DNA of 7,462 nucleotides from Candidatus Altarchaeota archaeon (GCA_018897475.1 JAHIKS010000056.1:1-7462), one strand, 5' to 3'; positions 1-5,904 are shown, numbered from the stretch's first letter. The notes: generated by a model not told the origin, from the letters alone. Numbers and translations are program-made.

Positions 1-21
1 GAGAGCGTGAGAAAGGCAGTA

Positions 22-300
22 TCAGGATAGCAGGTTCAGCGCTTCTTTCCCGGTCATTCCTTCGGTCACTCCGAATTCTCTTGCTTTCGAACTTACCTTT
101 GTTATCTGTGCATTGAGAACGTCGTCGAGGGTTTTTACGTCGGTTACGATGGCCATGGCATCCTCTTTCTTATCCGCTGCCTCCACGTTGAAGTAGCCAC
201 AGCCAACGAAGCCCTTCTCTGCCACTATCATGACAAGGTTCGCGTTCTTCAGCCGGATAAGGATTCCGGTCCAGTCGCCTATCTGTTTGGTTTCTAGCAT
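22..300 (-). CDS. DUF1805 (YunC-like) family protein
   Basis: A 92-residue protein that I assign to the DUF1805 / YunC-like family of small single-domain proteins of unknown biochemical role. The family hallmarks are visible: a hydrophobic strand followed by a glycine-rich turn (LVMIVAEKGFVGCGYFN, residues 22-38) and a C-terminal EGMTGKEAL segment (residues 80-88). Length is typical and the gene looks intact. It is the last gene of the argB-thi4-zinc ribbon-DUF1805 operon. Its ATG overlaps the stop of the zinc-ribbon gene (ATGCTAG, 7 bases), so it is probably translated by coupling with no promoter of its own. I see no signal peptide or membrane segment, so it should be cytoplasmic. The family call is from remembered motifs and is fairly secure; the function is not known. 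Confidence 0.85.
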   Translation of the reverse strand: MLETKQIGDWTGILIRLKNANLVMIVAEKGFVGCGYFNVEAADKKEDAMAIVTDVKTLDDVLNAQITKVSSKAREFGVTEGMTGKEALNLLS

Positions 301-476
301 TTCGATTCCAGGAACTTTTTATATTGCTCCTCGTCCTCGAAGACGATGGGGATTCCCGTCCATTCACATTTCCTGCAGTAGTAGATGCCCGACTGGACGG
401 CCCTGATGTCCTTGATGCTCTCGGGCGGTATCGTCAGGTCACAGCTCCCACACTTTATGCAGGCCTTGATTTCCAT
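294..476 (-). CDS. small zinc-ribbon protein, function unknown
   Basis: A 60-residue protein with two CxxC knuckles: C6-x2-C9 (followed by G10-S11-C12) and C34-x2-C37. This is the pattern of a one-metal zinc ribbon. The C-terminal part (residues 45-60) is acidic and lysine-rich and looks helical, ending in another cysteine. There is no catalytic domain, so it may act as an adaptor or as a nucleic-acid or protein binding module; this is inference. Its start codon overlaps the thi4 stop by one base (TAATG) and its end overlaps the start of the DUF1805 gene by seven bases. That placement between two conserved genes, with matching GC content, argues that this short frame is real. It could supply metal or sulfur to the adjacent thiazole synthase, but nothing in the sequence proves that. 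Confidence 0.78.
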   Translation of the reverse strand: MEIKACIKCGSCDLTIPPESIKDIRAVQSGIYYCRKCEWTGIPIVFEDEEQYKKFLESKC

Positions 477-1243
477 TATAGCCTTTCCAGAATAAGCTCT
501 GCCACTTTTTTGCCGGACAGCATCATGCCTCCGAAGATGGGACCCATCCTCGGTGCTCCGAAGACTGCATTAGCCGCCATGCCTGCGACATAGAGGTTTG
601 AATAGACCTCCTTGGTGTTCTCGACAACAAGGCTCTCGGACTTCTCGGCCCACATGGATAATTCTCCTTCAATCTCCCCCGACGGGGTGTTGAGCTTGCC
701 GACCTTTTTCCTTGCAATGTGGCAGACCTCCGTCGGATGTCCCGTTGCATCTATTGAGAATTTCGATGCTATTGTGAGCGGGTCGACGTGGAGGTTTGCA
801 GCACCAACTGCACTCCAGTTGATGACGAATCCGGTAATCCCGCTCTCTCTTATCATTACATCCTCGACAGAGATTGCGTTGAATATTTTCGCTCCGGCGT
901 CAATTGCCTTTGCCGTCAGCTTGGCAACCGACTCCAAAGAATTTGCGACGTACTGTCCCTCCTTGTCTTCGATATAGTTTATCCCGAAGTCGTCCAGAAT
1001 CCCCTTGGCCGCCTCCTGGACTACGATTTTGGGGAACATCATGCCCCCGCCCCACATGCCTCCACCTACGGATAGCTTTCTTTCGAAGAGCGATACTGAT
1101 GCCCCTCCGTCTGCCAGATACCTTGCCGCCACAAGGCCTGCCGGGCCTCCGCCGGCAATGGCAACGTCTATGTCAAGGCTGTCCAGAATGTCCTTGAACG
1201 CATTCTCCAGTATGGCCCGGGTTATTTTTGTTTCGTCAATCAT
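476..1243 (-). CDS. thi4: sulfide-dependent ADP-thiazole synthase (Thi4 family)
   Basis: A 255-residue protein, full length for archaeal Thi4. Thi4 makes the ADP-bound thiazole of thiamine from NAD, glycine and a sulfur source. The dinucleotide-binding GGGPAG (31-36) follows a hydrophobic strand, then an acidic-basic pair (E54-R55) closes the Rossmann motif. Other conserved blocks are GGGMWGGGMMF (60-70), the INWSAV-LHVDP block (141-155), DATGH (165-169) and the C-terminal GMAANAVFGAPRMGPIFGGMMLSGKK (221-246). At the position where yeast Thi4 has its sulfur-donating cysteine (CMDP) this protein has H152 (LHVDP). The histidine form is known in methanogen Thi4, which uses free sulfide and turns over catalytically. 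Its ATG overlaps the argB stop by eight bases (ATGATTGA), so it should be translationally coupled to argB. No TPP riboswitch was seen. Confidence 0.95.
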   Translation of the reverse strand: MIDETKITRAILENAFKDILDSLDIDVAIAGGGPAGLVAARYLADGGASVSLFERKLSVGGGMWGGGMMFPKIVVQEAAKGILDDFGINYIEDKEGQYVANSLESVAKLTAKAIDAGAKIFNAISVEDVMIRESGITGFVINWSAVGAANLHVDPLTIASKFSIDATGHPTEVCHIARKKVGKLNTPSGEIEGELSMWAEKSESLVVENTKEVYSNLYVAGMAANAVFGAPRMGPIFGGMMLSGKKVAELILERL

Positions 1244-2081
1244 TTTTTATCATTGTGCCTGTCCCTTCCTTGGTCAGGATTTCCTCGATTATTGCATGTT
1301 CGCTCGACTTGATTATGTGGGTGCTTTTCACCCCGCCATCAAGGGCGTCTATGCAGGCCTCGATCTTGGGTATCATCCCCTTTATTGCTACCTTGTCTTT
1401 TATCAGGCCCTTTGCCTTGGCTGCCTTGAGCTCGTTGAGGCGGTTCCCCTTGGAGTCCAGCACTCCGTCGACGTTTGTGAGGATTATCAGCTTGCTCGCA
1501 TTCAGCGAGACTGCAAGTTTTGAGGTGGCGCTGTCGGCATTGATGTTGAGGGATTCCCCGTCTATGCTGAAGCCCACAGGAGATATTACCGGGATGTAGG
1601 CCTTATCAACGAGCGTTGTGACGAGATCTGAGTTTATGCTGGAGACCTCGCCCACAAAGCCCAGGTCTATGCTGGACTTCTTCTTCTCGGCGAGAAAGAG
1701 CTTGCCGGACTTTCCCGAGAGACCGACCGCATTCCCTCCGAACTTGTTGATTCTTGCCACTATCTCGGTATTGATTTTGCCTATGAGGACCATCTTCACA
1801 ATGTCCATGGTCTCTTTATCTGTAACTCGCAGGCCCTCGACGAATTCAGGCACCTTGCCGAATTTCTCCATGGCAAGTGAGATTTCCTTCCCCCCGCCAT
1901 GAACGACAATGGGTTTTATGCCGACGTTGCTCAGGAGAACCAGGTCCTGTGCTACTCCGTCGAACACCTTCTCGTCGAGCATTACCTCTCCGCCGAGCTT
2001 TATCACGAAGACGTGATTCCTGAACTTTTTTATGTATTCCACTGCGTCAACCAGCAGGTTGGAAACTCTCGTATTTTCCAT
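1236..2081 (-). CDS. argB: acetylglutamate kinase
   Basis: A 281-residue amino-acid kinase that phosphorylates N-acetylglutamate in arginine synthesis. Visible are the phosphate-binding KLGGE (28-32), the HGGG turn (61-64), substrate-binding GLRVTD (83-88), LNINADSA (168-175) with N169 and D173 at the positions of catalytic residues, and K229 in KGMIPK. The N-terminal helix before the first strand (about residues 5-20) and the C-terminal EHAIIEEILTKEGTGTMI (261-278) resemble arginine-inhibited hexameric ArgB enzymes, so feedback control by arginine is likely. The open frame extends 121 codons upstream, but that part lies antisense to trkA. I chose the ATG at 2081 because the kinase fold begins there and a TATA-like box lies 25 bases before it, implying a leaderless message. 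A LysZ-type (LysW-linked) role is less likely, since no lysW is nearby and the regulatory ends are ArgB-like. It is the first gene of the operon. Confidence 0.9.
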   Translation of the reverse strand: MENTRVSNLLVDAVEYIKKFRNHVFVIKLGGEVMLDEKVFDGVAQDLVLLSNVGIKPIVVHGGGKEISLAMEKFGKVPEFVEGLRVTDKETMDIVKMVLIGKINTEIVARINKFGGNAVGLSGKSGKLFLAEKKKSSIDLGFVGEVSSINSDLVTTLVDKAYIPVISPVGFSIDGESLNINADSATSKLAVSLNASKLIILTNVDGVLDSKGNRLNELKAAKAKGLIKDKVAIKGMIPKIEACIDALDGGVKSTHIIKSSEHAIIEEILTKEGTGTMIKND

Positions 2082-2102
2082 TTTTAAGGAATGGCGATTA
2101 CT

Positions 2103-2110
2103 TATATATA
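2103..2110. promoter_or_regulatory. shared palindromic TATA box for argB and trkA
   Basis: TATATATA is its own reverse complement and is the only good TATA-like sequence in the 55-base gap between the divergent argB and trkA starts. Its centre (2106.5) is 25.5 bases from the argB ATG and 30.5 bases from the trkA ATG. Archaeal TATA boxes are normally centred 25-27 bases before the transcription start, so argB would be leaderless and trkA would have a leader of about 4 bases. Neither gene has a Shine-Dalgarno site. Spacing and sequence are seen directly; function is inferred. Confidence 0.65.
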
Positions 2111-2136
2111 CTCTCGAGATTAATATAACACGCAAG

Positions 2137-2790
2137 ATGTATGTCATAATTATTGGTTGCGGCGGTACAGGAGCTGCCTTAGCCAAGCACCTCATCAACG
2201 AAGAACACGAGATAGTCATAGTTGAAAAAGATGAGAAGAGGGCAAAGGAACTGGCCGAGTCAATGGACGCCCTCATAATAAACGGGGACGGAAGCAACCC
2301 CGAAATTCTCGGCGATGCAGGAATCGAAAAGGCCGATGCTGTCGTTGTTCTGACAAAGGACGACAACACCAACCTGACCATCTGCCAGATTGTAAAGAAG
2401 TTCGAGACAACGAGAATCGTTTCTAGGGTGAACGACCAGAGCAAGCAGGACCTCTACCTTGGCCTTGAGATTACCGCTGCGATAAGCCCCATTGCTGCTG
2501 TGGTCAGCTACTTCAAGAACGCCATAACCCAGGGCACAAGCAAGAGCGTCGCGTCCATAAGCAAGGGCAAGGCCGAGATAGTCGAGACCAAGATGTCAAA
2601 CGAAGAGCTGGACGGGAAGAAAATTAAAGACGTTGATATGCCTGCGGGGTCGATGATATGTCTGATCTCGAGGAACGGCGATGTTATAATAGCTTCTCCT
2701 GAGGAGATTCTGAAGAAGAACGACCTTCTTACCGTGGTTACAAAGACCGAGGCGTCCAAGGACGTCAGCACTATTCTAAAAGGAAAATAA
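2137..2790 (+). CDS. trkA: TrkA-type (RCK) potassium uptake regulatory subunit
   Basis: A 217-residue soluble protein with an N-terminal RCK (Rossmann) domain, about residues 1-115, and an RCK_C domain, about 135-215. The nucleotide-binding G7-x-G9-x2-G12 follows the first strand, E30 ends the second strand, and GDGSNPEIL (50-58) is the typical RCK block. Archaeal TrkA proteins of this length form a ring beneath TrkH/KtrB-type membrane channels and gate potassium flow in response to NAD(H) or adenine nucleotides. No membrane partner is encoded in this window. The open frame continues 35 codons upstream, but that part is antisense to argB. I chose the ATG at 2137 because the Rossmann strand starts there and the TATA box is correctly placed. 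There is no Shine-Dalgarno site, so a nearly leaderless message is likely. Confidence 0.92.
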   Translation: MYVIIIGCGGTGAALAKHLINEEHEIVIVEKDEKRAKELAESMDALIINGDGSNPEILGDAGIEKADAVVVLTKDDNTNLTICQIVKKFETTRIVSRVNDQSKQDLYLGLEITAAISPIAAVVSYFKNAITQGTSKSVASISKGKAEIVETKMSNEELDGKKIKDVDMPAGSMICLISRNGDVIIASPEEILKKNDLLTVVTKTEASKDVSTILKGK

Positions 2791-2792
2791 GA

Positions 2793-2811
2793 CCCGGTTG
2801 ATTATGCCGGG
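2793..2811. terminator. possible hairpin between convergent trkA and tfb
   Basis: CCCGG at 2793-2797 pairs with CCGGG at 2807-2811 across a 9-base loop, in the gap between the trkA stop and the tfb stop and extending into the tfb 3' end. A symmetric element there could serve both convergent genes. There is no T-run beside it, and archaeal termination depends mostly on T-tracts, so this is weak. Confidence 0.2.
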
Positions 2812-3740
2812 GAGGGTTCTGGAATGGGGTATGTATCTATGATCTTCTTCTTGTACATCTCCTTTGCGAGCTCCTCATAGCGGTTCTTTATGGCCGATTC
2901 CGGAATGTCTGAAAAGCTGATTATCTTCTGCGTGCTCTTGTCGTTGGTCATCCTTCCGGCAAGGAAGAGTGCAGCAGCCGCTATGCTTATGGGCACCTTT
3001 CCTGCGATTATTCCCTTCTTTCTGGCCTTTTCGAGCATCTCTATGGCCTTGGCCTCGGTCTTTCCTGAGACCTTCAGCTGGCTCGCGAGTCTCGGGACGT
3101 AGTCTGCCGCGGTGATTACGGGCATCCTCAGGTTCAGTCTCCTGCAGATGGTCCTGTAGCTCCGACCGATGTCCTTCTTTTTGACTCCTGAGACCTCCCT
3201 CAGCTCGTCCAGTGTTTTTGGAAGATGATGGTTCCGTGACACGAGGTAGATTATGGCCGCAATTACGCTCTCTATGGAGCGGCCCCTGACGATTCCCTGG
3301 TTGACGCACTTCCTGTACCAGCGGGCGCACTCTTCTTTTATGTTATCTGAAACGTTCAGATGAGCGCACATCCTGTCCAGTTCGGGAAGAGCGATTGATA
3401 GATTCCGGTCCACCGAGGTGCCCATCCTGGAGCGTCTCTGCCACTTCCTCAGCCTGTAGAGCTGAGCCTTCCTCTCGGTTGGAATGGCGCTGCCCTTGAT
3501 GTCCCGGTCATAGCGGTCAATCTCTGTTGTAAGGCCGATGTTCTGTTTGGCGTACTTTATGGGGCCTCCAGTCCTTGCCCTCTTGTTCATCTGGTCCTCG
3601 TCGAATGCCCTCCATTCAGGGCCGAAGTCGAAGACTTTGTCGTTCAGAATCAAACCGCAGTCCTTGCACAGAACCTCACCATGTCTGTAGTCTACAATAG
3701 AGTTATTACTCCCGCATGCAGTGCATGTTTCTTTTTCCAT
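2802..3740 (-). CDS. tfb: transcription initiation factor IIB (TFB)
   Basis: A 312-residue TFB that recruits RNA polymerase to TBP-bound promoters. The N-terminal zinc ribbon uses C6, C9, C25 and C28. It is followed by the B-reader/linker with the family block GPEWRAFD (40-47) and RARTGGP (54-60), then two cyclin-like repeats (about 105-195 and 200-295). Length is typical and no domain is missing. A helix-turn-helix able to read the BRE is expected in the second repeat. The gene converges on trkA with an 11-base gap. The start at 3740 is fixed by the zinc ribbon and by a strong Shine-Dalgarno site just before it. With a leadered message it differs from the apparently leaderless genes around it. 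Whether the genome has other TFB copies cannot be seen here. Confidence 0.96.
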   Translation of the reverse strand: MEKETCTACGSNNSIVDYRHGEVLCKDCGLILNDKVFDFGPEWRAFDEDQMNKRARTGGPIKYAKQNIGLTTEIDRYDRDIKGSAIPTERKAQLYRLRKWQRRSRMGTSVDRNLSIALPELDRMCAHLNVSDNIKEECARWYRKCVNQGIVRGRSIESVIAAIIYLVSRNHHLPKTLDELREVSGVKKKDIGRSYRTICRRLNLRMPVITAADYVPRLASQLKVSGKTEAKAIEMLEKARKKGIIAGKVPISIAAAALFLAGRMTNDKSTQKIISFSDIPESAIKNRYEELAKEMYKKKIIDTYPIPEPSPA

Positions 3741-3743
3741 TTT

Positions 3744-3751
3744 ACCACCTC
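3744..3751 (-). promoter_or_regulatory. Shine-Dalgarno site of tfb
   Basis: On the minus strand GAGGTGGT lies three bases before the tfb ATG, with its GGTG core complementary to the 3' end of 16S rRNA. It fixes the tfb start and implies a transcript with a leader. It is the clearest ribosome binding site in the window. Confidence 0.7.
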
Positions 3752-3820
3752 AAATACAACCAACTGAAAAGGAAGCAGAAAATCTGAACGGAATGCCCCA
3801 GGGTCCAACCACCTGAAGAA

Positions 3821-3828
3821 TTATATAA
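3821..3828 (-). promoter_or_regulatory. candidate TATA box of tfb
   Basis: TTATATAA on the minus strand, in a longer AT-rich run (about 3821-3838). Transcription would start near 3800 and give a leader of about 60 bases before tfb, consistent with the Shine-Dalgarno site. It is chosen by position and composition only; other AT-rich boxes nearby are possible. Confidence 0.35.
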
Positions 3829-3892
3829 TAATTATATCCAGCCTTCCTCCTTTACATATCTAACTATGTCAATTCTCCTTTAAATACCTTTC

Positions 3893-3901
3893 GGTTCTGA
3901 G
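3893..3901 (+). repeat. left 9-bp target-site duplication
   Basis: GGTTCTGAG, identical to 7260-7268 and lying directly outside the left terminal inverted repeat. Counting the next bases, CGGTTCTGAGGGC is shared by both flanks (3892-3904 and 7259-7271). A 9-base duplication directly abutting inverted repeats is the expected scar of a DDE-type insertion. Confidence 0.75.
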
Positions 3902-3921
3902 GGCGTTGCTAACAAACTCCC
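3902..3921 (+). repeat. left terminal inverted repeat
   Basis: GGCGTTGCTAACAAACTCCC. It matches the reverse complement of 7240-7259 at 17 of 20 positions, the differences being at positions 4, 16 and 19. The duplicated target GGTTCTGAG directly precedes it. Confidence 0.75.
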
Positions 3922-3964
3922 GAAAATCACCGACTAAATTAGCAAAAAATGGACTTTAATAGCA
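3907..3964. repeat. left-end cluster of three 13-bp motifs
   Basis: Three copies of a 13-base motif related to GACTTTATTAGCA: 3907-3919 on the minus strand (inside the inverted repeat, GAGTTTGTTAGCA), then 3932-3944 (GACTAAATTAGCA) and 3952-3964 (GACTTTAATAGCA) on the plus strand. The two plus-strand copies are 20 bases apart. These are probable transposase binding sites. The inner two copies are not mirror images of the right-end copies, which is unusual. Confidence 0.6.
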
Positions 3965-4007
3965 GGAAACGGAAAAGTGTAGTGCCTAACTCTGGAAACG
4001 AAAGGAA

Positions 4008-4015
4008 TATAAATA
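4008..4015 (+). promoter_or_regulatory. TATA box of the small membrane-protein operon
   Basis: TATAAATA is centred 26.5 bases before the GTG at 4038. That is the standard archaeal distance to a transcription start, so the first gene should be leaderless and begin with GTG. No Shine-Dalgarno site precedes it. Confidence 0.55.
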
Positions 4016-4037
4016 GAGAAAGCAAATCATTAACGGC

Positions 4038-4256
4038 GTGGTTACTAAACTCGAATACTTTTTGGATAAAATTGAAAGTGAAAAAGTTTTTGTTCATCTA
4101 CTCATGCTGTTTATGGCATTATTCCTGATGATTTTAATAGTTATTTGCTTCATTTTTGGCCGGATAAGAGAGGATTATATATTCAATATAATCACTATGA
4201 TAATTGGCTCCTTTTTGGGAGCGGGGTTGTTGAAATATGCACGAGGAGGAGAATAA
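4038..4256 (+). CDS. small two-helix membrane protein (unknown)
   Basis: A 72-residue protein that I do not recognise. Residues 1-16 are charged (several K, E and D), then comes a long hydrophobic helix at about 18-40, a short charged turn (GRIRED, 41-46), and a second helix at about 47-66 with a G57-x3-G61 pair, ending in KYARGGE. It is probably an inner-membrane hairpin protein. The start is GTG, supported by the TATA box 26 bases upstream. Its last 20 bases overlap the next gene. With the following two genes it forms a three-gene operon of small membrane proteins, inside the left part of the transposon. Codons are AT-rich compared with the chromosomal genes to the left. Function is unknown; membrane-acting toxin, channel or phage-type protein are all possible. 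Confidence 0.6.
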   Translation: MVTKLEYFLDKIESEKVFVHLLMLFMALFLMILIVICFIFGRIREDYIFNIITMIIGSFLGAGLLKYARGGE

Positions 4257-4380
4257 CGAAGACCTATCCCCGATATTGGCGTTTTTGGGGGCGTTGGTAG
4301 GAATGAGCATAAGCGGCATTGTCGGAGCCATTTTAGGTAGTTTAATAGGTTACACTCTTGGTAAAATTGAGTTAAGATAG
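4237..4380 (+). CDS. 47-aa glycine-zipper membrane peptide
   Basis: A 47-residue frame with an acidic N-terminus (MHEEENNEDL) and one long hydrophobic, glycine-rich stretch (13-42). Glycines fall at 18 and 22, and then at 30, 34, 38 and 42, an uninterrupted GxxxGxxxGxxxG zipper. Such zippers let transmembrane helices pack tightly and are seen in pore-forming and oligomeric membrane peptides. The C-terminus is short and basic (KIELR). The ATG lies inside the end of the 72-aa gene (20-base overlap), which suggests coupled translation. The stop is one base before the third gene's ATG. The regular glycine spacing argues that this is a real protein. No family is recognised; a membrane pore or a small subunit of a channel is an inference. 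Confidence 0.6.
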   Translation: MHEEENNEDLSPILAFLGALVGMSISGIVGAILGSLIGYTLGKIELR

Positions 4381-4381
4381 A

Positions 4382-4546
4382 ATGCTATTAAGACATATAC
4401 TATTGAGAAATTGGAGTTTGATTGTATTTGTTTTGATAATCACAACAGCATTTATGATGAGTTTTTTCTATGAAACAATCTACGTTCAAGTCTTCTTTAT
4501 GGTAATACTTGTTTTTTTATTTTTTGCTTTATTACTAAAGAGATGA
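4382..4546 (+). CDS. 54-aa hydrophobic membrane protein (unknown)
   Basis: A 54-residue frame, almost entirely hydrophobic. A basic start (MLLRHILLRNW) leads into a helix at about 11-29, a short polar turn (YETIYVQ, 30-36), and a second helix at about 37-52 ending in KR. The positive ends and the turn fit a two-helix hairpin in the membrane with both termini inside. It begins one base after the stop of the 47-aa gene and ends exactly where the transposase gene on the other strand ends (TGA at 4544-4546, transposase stop at 4547-4549). A T-rich run within its 3' end (about 4511-4527) could also help end the transcript. It is not recognised. Because it is short and AT-rich, chance coding cannot be fully excluded, but operon spacing and topology support it. 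Confidence 0.5.
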   Translation: MLLRHILLRNWSLIVFVLIITTAFMMSFFYETIYVQVFFMVILVFLFFALLLKR

Positions 4547-5752
4547 TTATGTGCTATTTGTTGTGTTCTTAAACTCCGGCTCAATCCCCAATTCAAACAT
4601 CTCATGTATCAGCACTACTATATTATGCGCTATCAACTTGCATAGCAACTCATTCTTCTGGCTCACGAACTTCTTGCTTTTCAACCCATCCCCGAACTTC
4701 TGCTTAATCATCATAAAGGTAGATTCCACGTTGCTCCTTTTATGATAATGCTCCATAAACTCCTCCTGATGAAGCTGGAAGTAGTTAAACGCCTTCCACC
4801 AGAGAATACACCCTCTTGAACTGCCTGTTGCGTTCTTCCTGAAAGGTATGTATGCCCTTGCATCGAACCTTTGGGCTACTCCGTGATTGTTCCTGCTTGA
4901 ATATCCCTTATCGGCCGAAATCTCCCTCATTTCGAACCCGTTGTTATAAGCGTCCATTACAAGCGGCTCGAACTGAGGCATATCTGAGGCGTTGCCGTCC
5001 GTAACCTTTGCGCTTGCTATCACGTTGGTCTTGACGCCGACCATAATGTGCGCCTTTAACCATTCGTGCGTTCCCCTCTTGTATTTGTATCTTGCATATT
5101 CGGTGAAGTTGGTAGTCCTGAACCCTGAGCTATCTACTGCGAAGTCCTGTTCTATACCCTTTAACGGCATTGCCGTCAAGGTCAATAACTTATGAAGGAT
5201 TGGCGTTACGTCCTCCCTGTTCAAGAAGATGTTTATCGAGTTGTAGTTGGGGGCTTTCCCTATATGCTCCCTGTCTTTGGAGTGATTATATAGCGTCCTT
5301 GCCCTCCTGCTCGACAACTGCGAATATACCTTTTGAATCGAGCAGAACAACAAGTCCTTCGTTCTCAGTCTTGGCCTGCCCATCTTCTGCTCCGGCTCAT
5401 CAACTCCCTCAACCAAGTCGCTTAACAGCTTGTCAAATAGCTCGACCTCGTTGGTCTGTGCCTGCGTATATGCCTTCCAGTCTTGCCCATACGTTACCTT
5501 CGTAGTCTTGGTTATGGTCGTATTGCCGTCCTTGTCGGTTTTCCGCTCTATCTTATAGGTAACCGCCCATTGATGTTTGCACTTAACGCCCCTCATCTGG
5601 CAGTCGGGGCACGAGCAAACGTATCCCTCATCCTTTTTCTGCACAAGGTAAGCGCCGTTTCCGAACTGGCTTGGCACTACCCATCCTTTTTCTGTTTCCG
5701 CTATACCGCCGATGTCGGCGAGTTTCATCCCCCTCATCTGTCTTCCGTCCAT
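4547..5752 (-). CDS. DDE transposase (IS4/IS5-like) with N-terminal SWIM zinc finger
   Basis: A 401-residue transposase, apparently intact. The N-terminus carries a SWIM-type finger: C46-x-C48, nine residues, C58-x-H60, a module known to bind DNA or protein. A GRPRLRTKD block (125-133) starts the catalytic region. The DDE residues are D207 (FAVDSSGF), D281 (ISADKGYSS) and E343. The last lies in a perfect Y(2)R(3)E(6)K signature (Y336, R339, E343, K350), known from IS4-type enzymes and shared loosely with IS5. The first ATG at 5752 is supported by a TATA-like element about 30 bases before it with no Shine-Dalgarno site, so a leaderless message is likely. It is divergent from the small regulator-like gene and ends flush against the membrane-protein operon. 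It should act on the inverted repeats at 3902 and 7259. I cannot assign an exact IS family. Confidence 0.9.
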   Translation of the reverse strand: MDGRQMRGMKLADIGGIAETEKGWVVPSQFGNGAYLVQKKDEGYVCSCPDCQMRGVKCKHQWAVTYKIERKTDKDGNTTITKTTKVTYGQDWKAYTQAQTNEVELFDKLLSDLVEGVDEPEQKMGRPRLRTKDLLFCSIQKVYSQLSSRRARTLYNHSKDREHIGKAPNYNSINIFLNREDVTPILHKLLTLTAMPLKGIEQDFAVDSSGFRTTNFTEYARYKYKRGTHEWLKAHIMVGVKTNVIASAKVTDGNASDMPQFEPLVMDAYNNGFEMREISADKGYSSRNNHGVAQRFDARAYIPFRKNATGSSRGCILWWKAFNYFQLHQEEFMEHYHKRSNVESTFMMIKQKFGDGLKSKKFVSQKNELLCKLIAHNIVVLIHEMFELGIEPEFKNTTNST

Positions 5753-5775
5753 TTTATTTGCCTCTCTTATTATTG

Positions 5776-5787
5776 TATATTTGTATT
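5776..5787 (-). promoter_or_regulatory. transposase promoter element, shared motif
   Basis: On the minus strand AATACAAATATA begins 35 bases before the transposase ATG, and its AAATATA part sits at TATA-box distance. The same 12 bases lie 34 bases before the divergent gene at 5939. Paired TTGTAT words (5773-5778, 5781-5786, plus strand) overlap it and may be operator half-sites. Confidence 0.55.
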
Positions 5788-5814
5788 CTTATACATAAAT
5801 ATATAGGAATACCC

Positions 5815-5899
5815 CTTTAAATACCACTTTTTAGTATCGCAGTATAACGGTTTTGAACCAAAAAAGCATAACAATACCAAAACATAGGTATATTTAAAG
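5815..5899. repeat. imperfect inverted repeat in the divergent promoter region
   Basis: CTTTAAATACC at 5815-5825 is mirrored by GGTATATTTAAAG at 5887-5899, whose reverse complement differs by a two-base insertion. Together with the paired 12-bp promoter elements at 5776-5787 and 5905-5916, the 186-base gap between the divergent genes (5753-5938) is roughly mirror-symmetric about position 5850. That arrangement suits one regulator controlling both directions. No other gene is seen in the gap. Confidence 0.4.
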
Positions 5900-5904
5900 A
5901 CTAA

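Noticed and set aside
1005..1523. Plus-strand 172-codon frame across the thi4/argB junction
   Set aside because: It is antisense to two clearly functional genes and its protein is low-complexity in places with no family features.
2032..2136. Upstream extension of trkA to an ATG at 2032
   Set aside because: It overlaps argB antisense and lies partly upstream of the TATA box; the Rossmann strand starts at the ATG at 2137.
2082..2444. A 121-codon upstream extension of argB to 2444
   Set aside because: It is wholly antisense to trkA, adds no kinase sequence, and would bypass the well-placed TATA box before the ATG at 2081.
2875..3330. Minus-strand 151-codon frame inside tfb
   Set aside because: It is in a different frame of the same strand as tfb, rich in R, E, G and Q as expected of a shifted reading of a charged protein, with no start signal.
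5170..5505. Plus-strand frames inside the transposase gene
   Set aside because: They are antisense to a protein with a complete DDE signature and have no promoter or recognisable domain.
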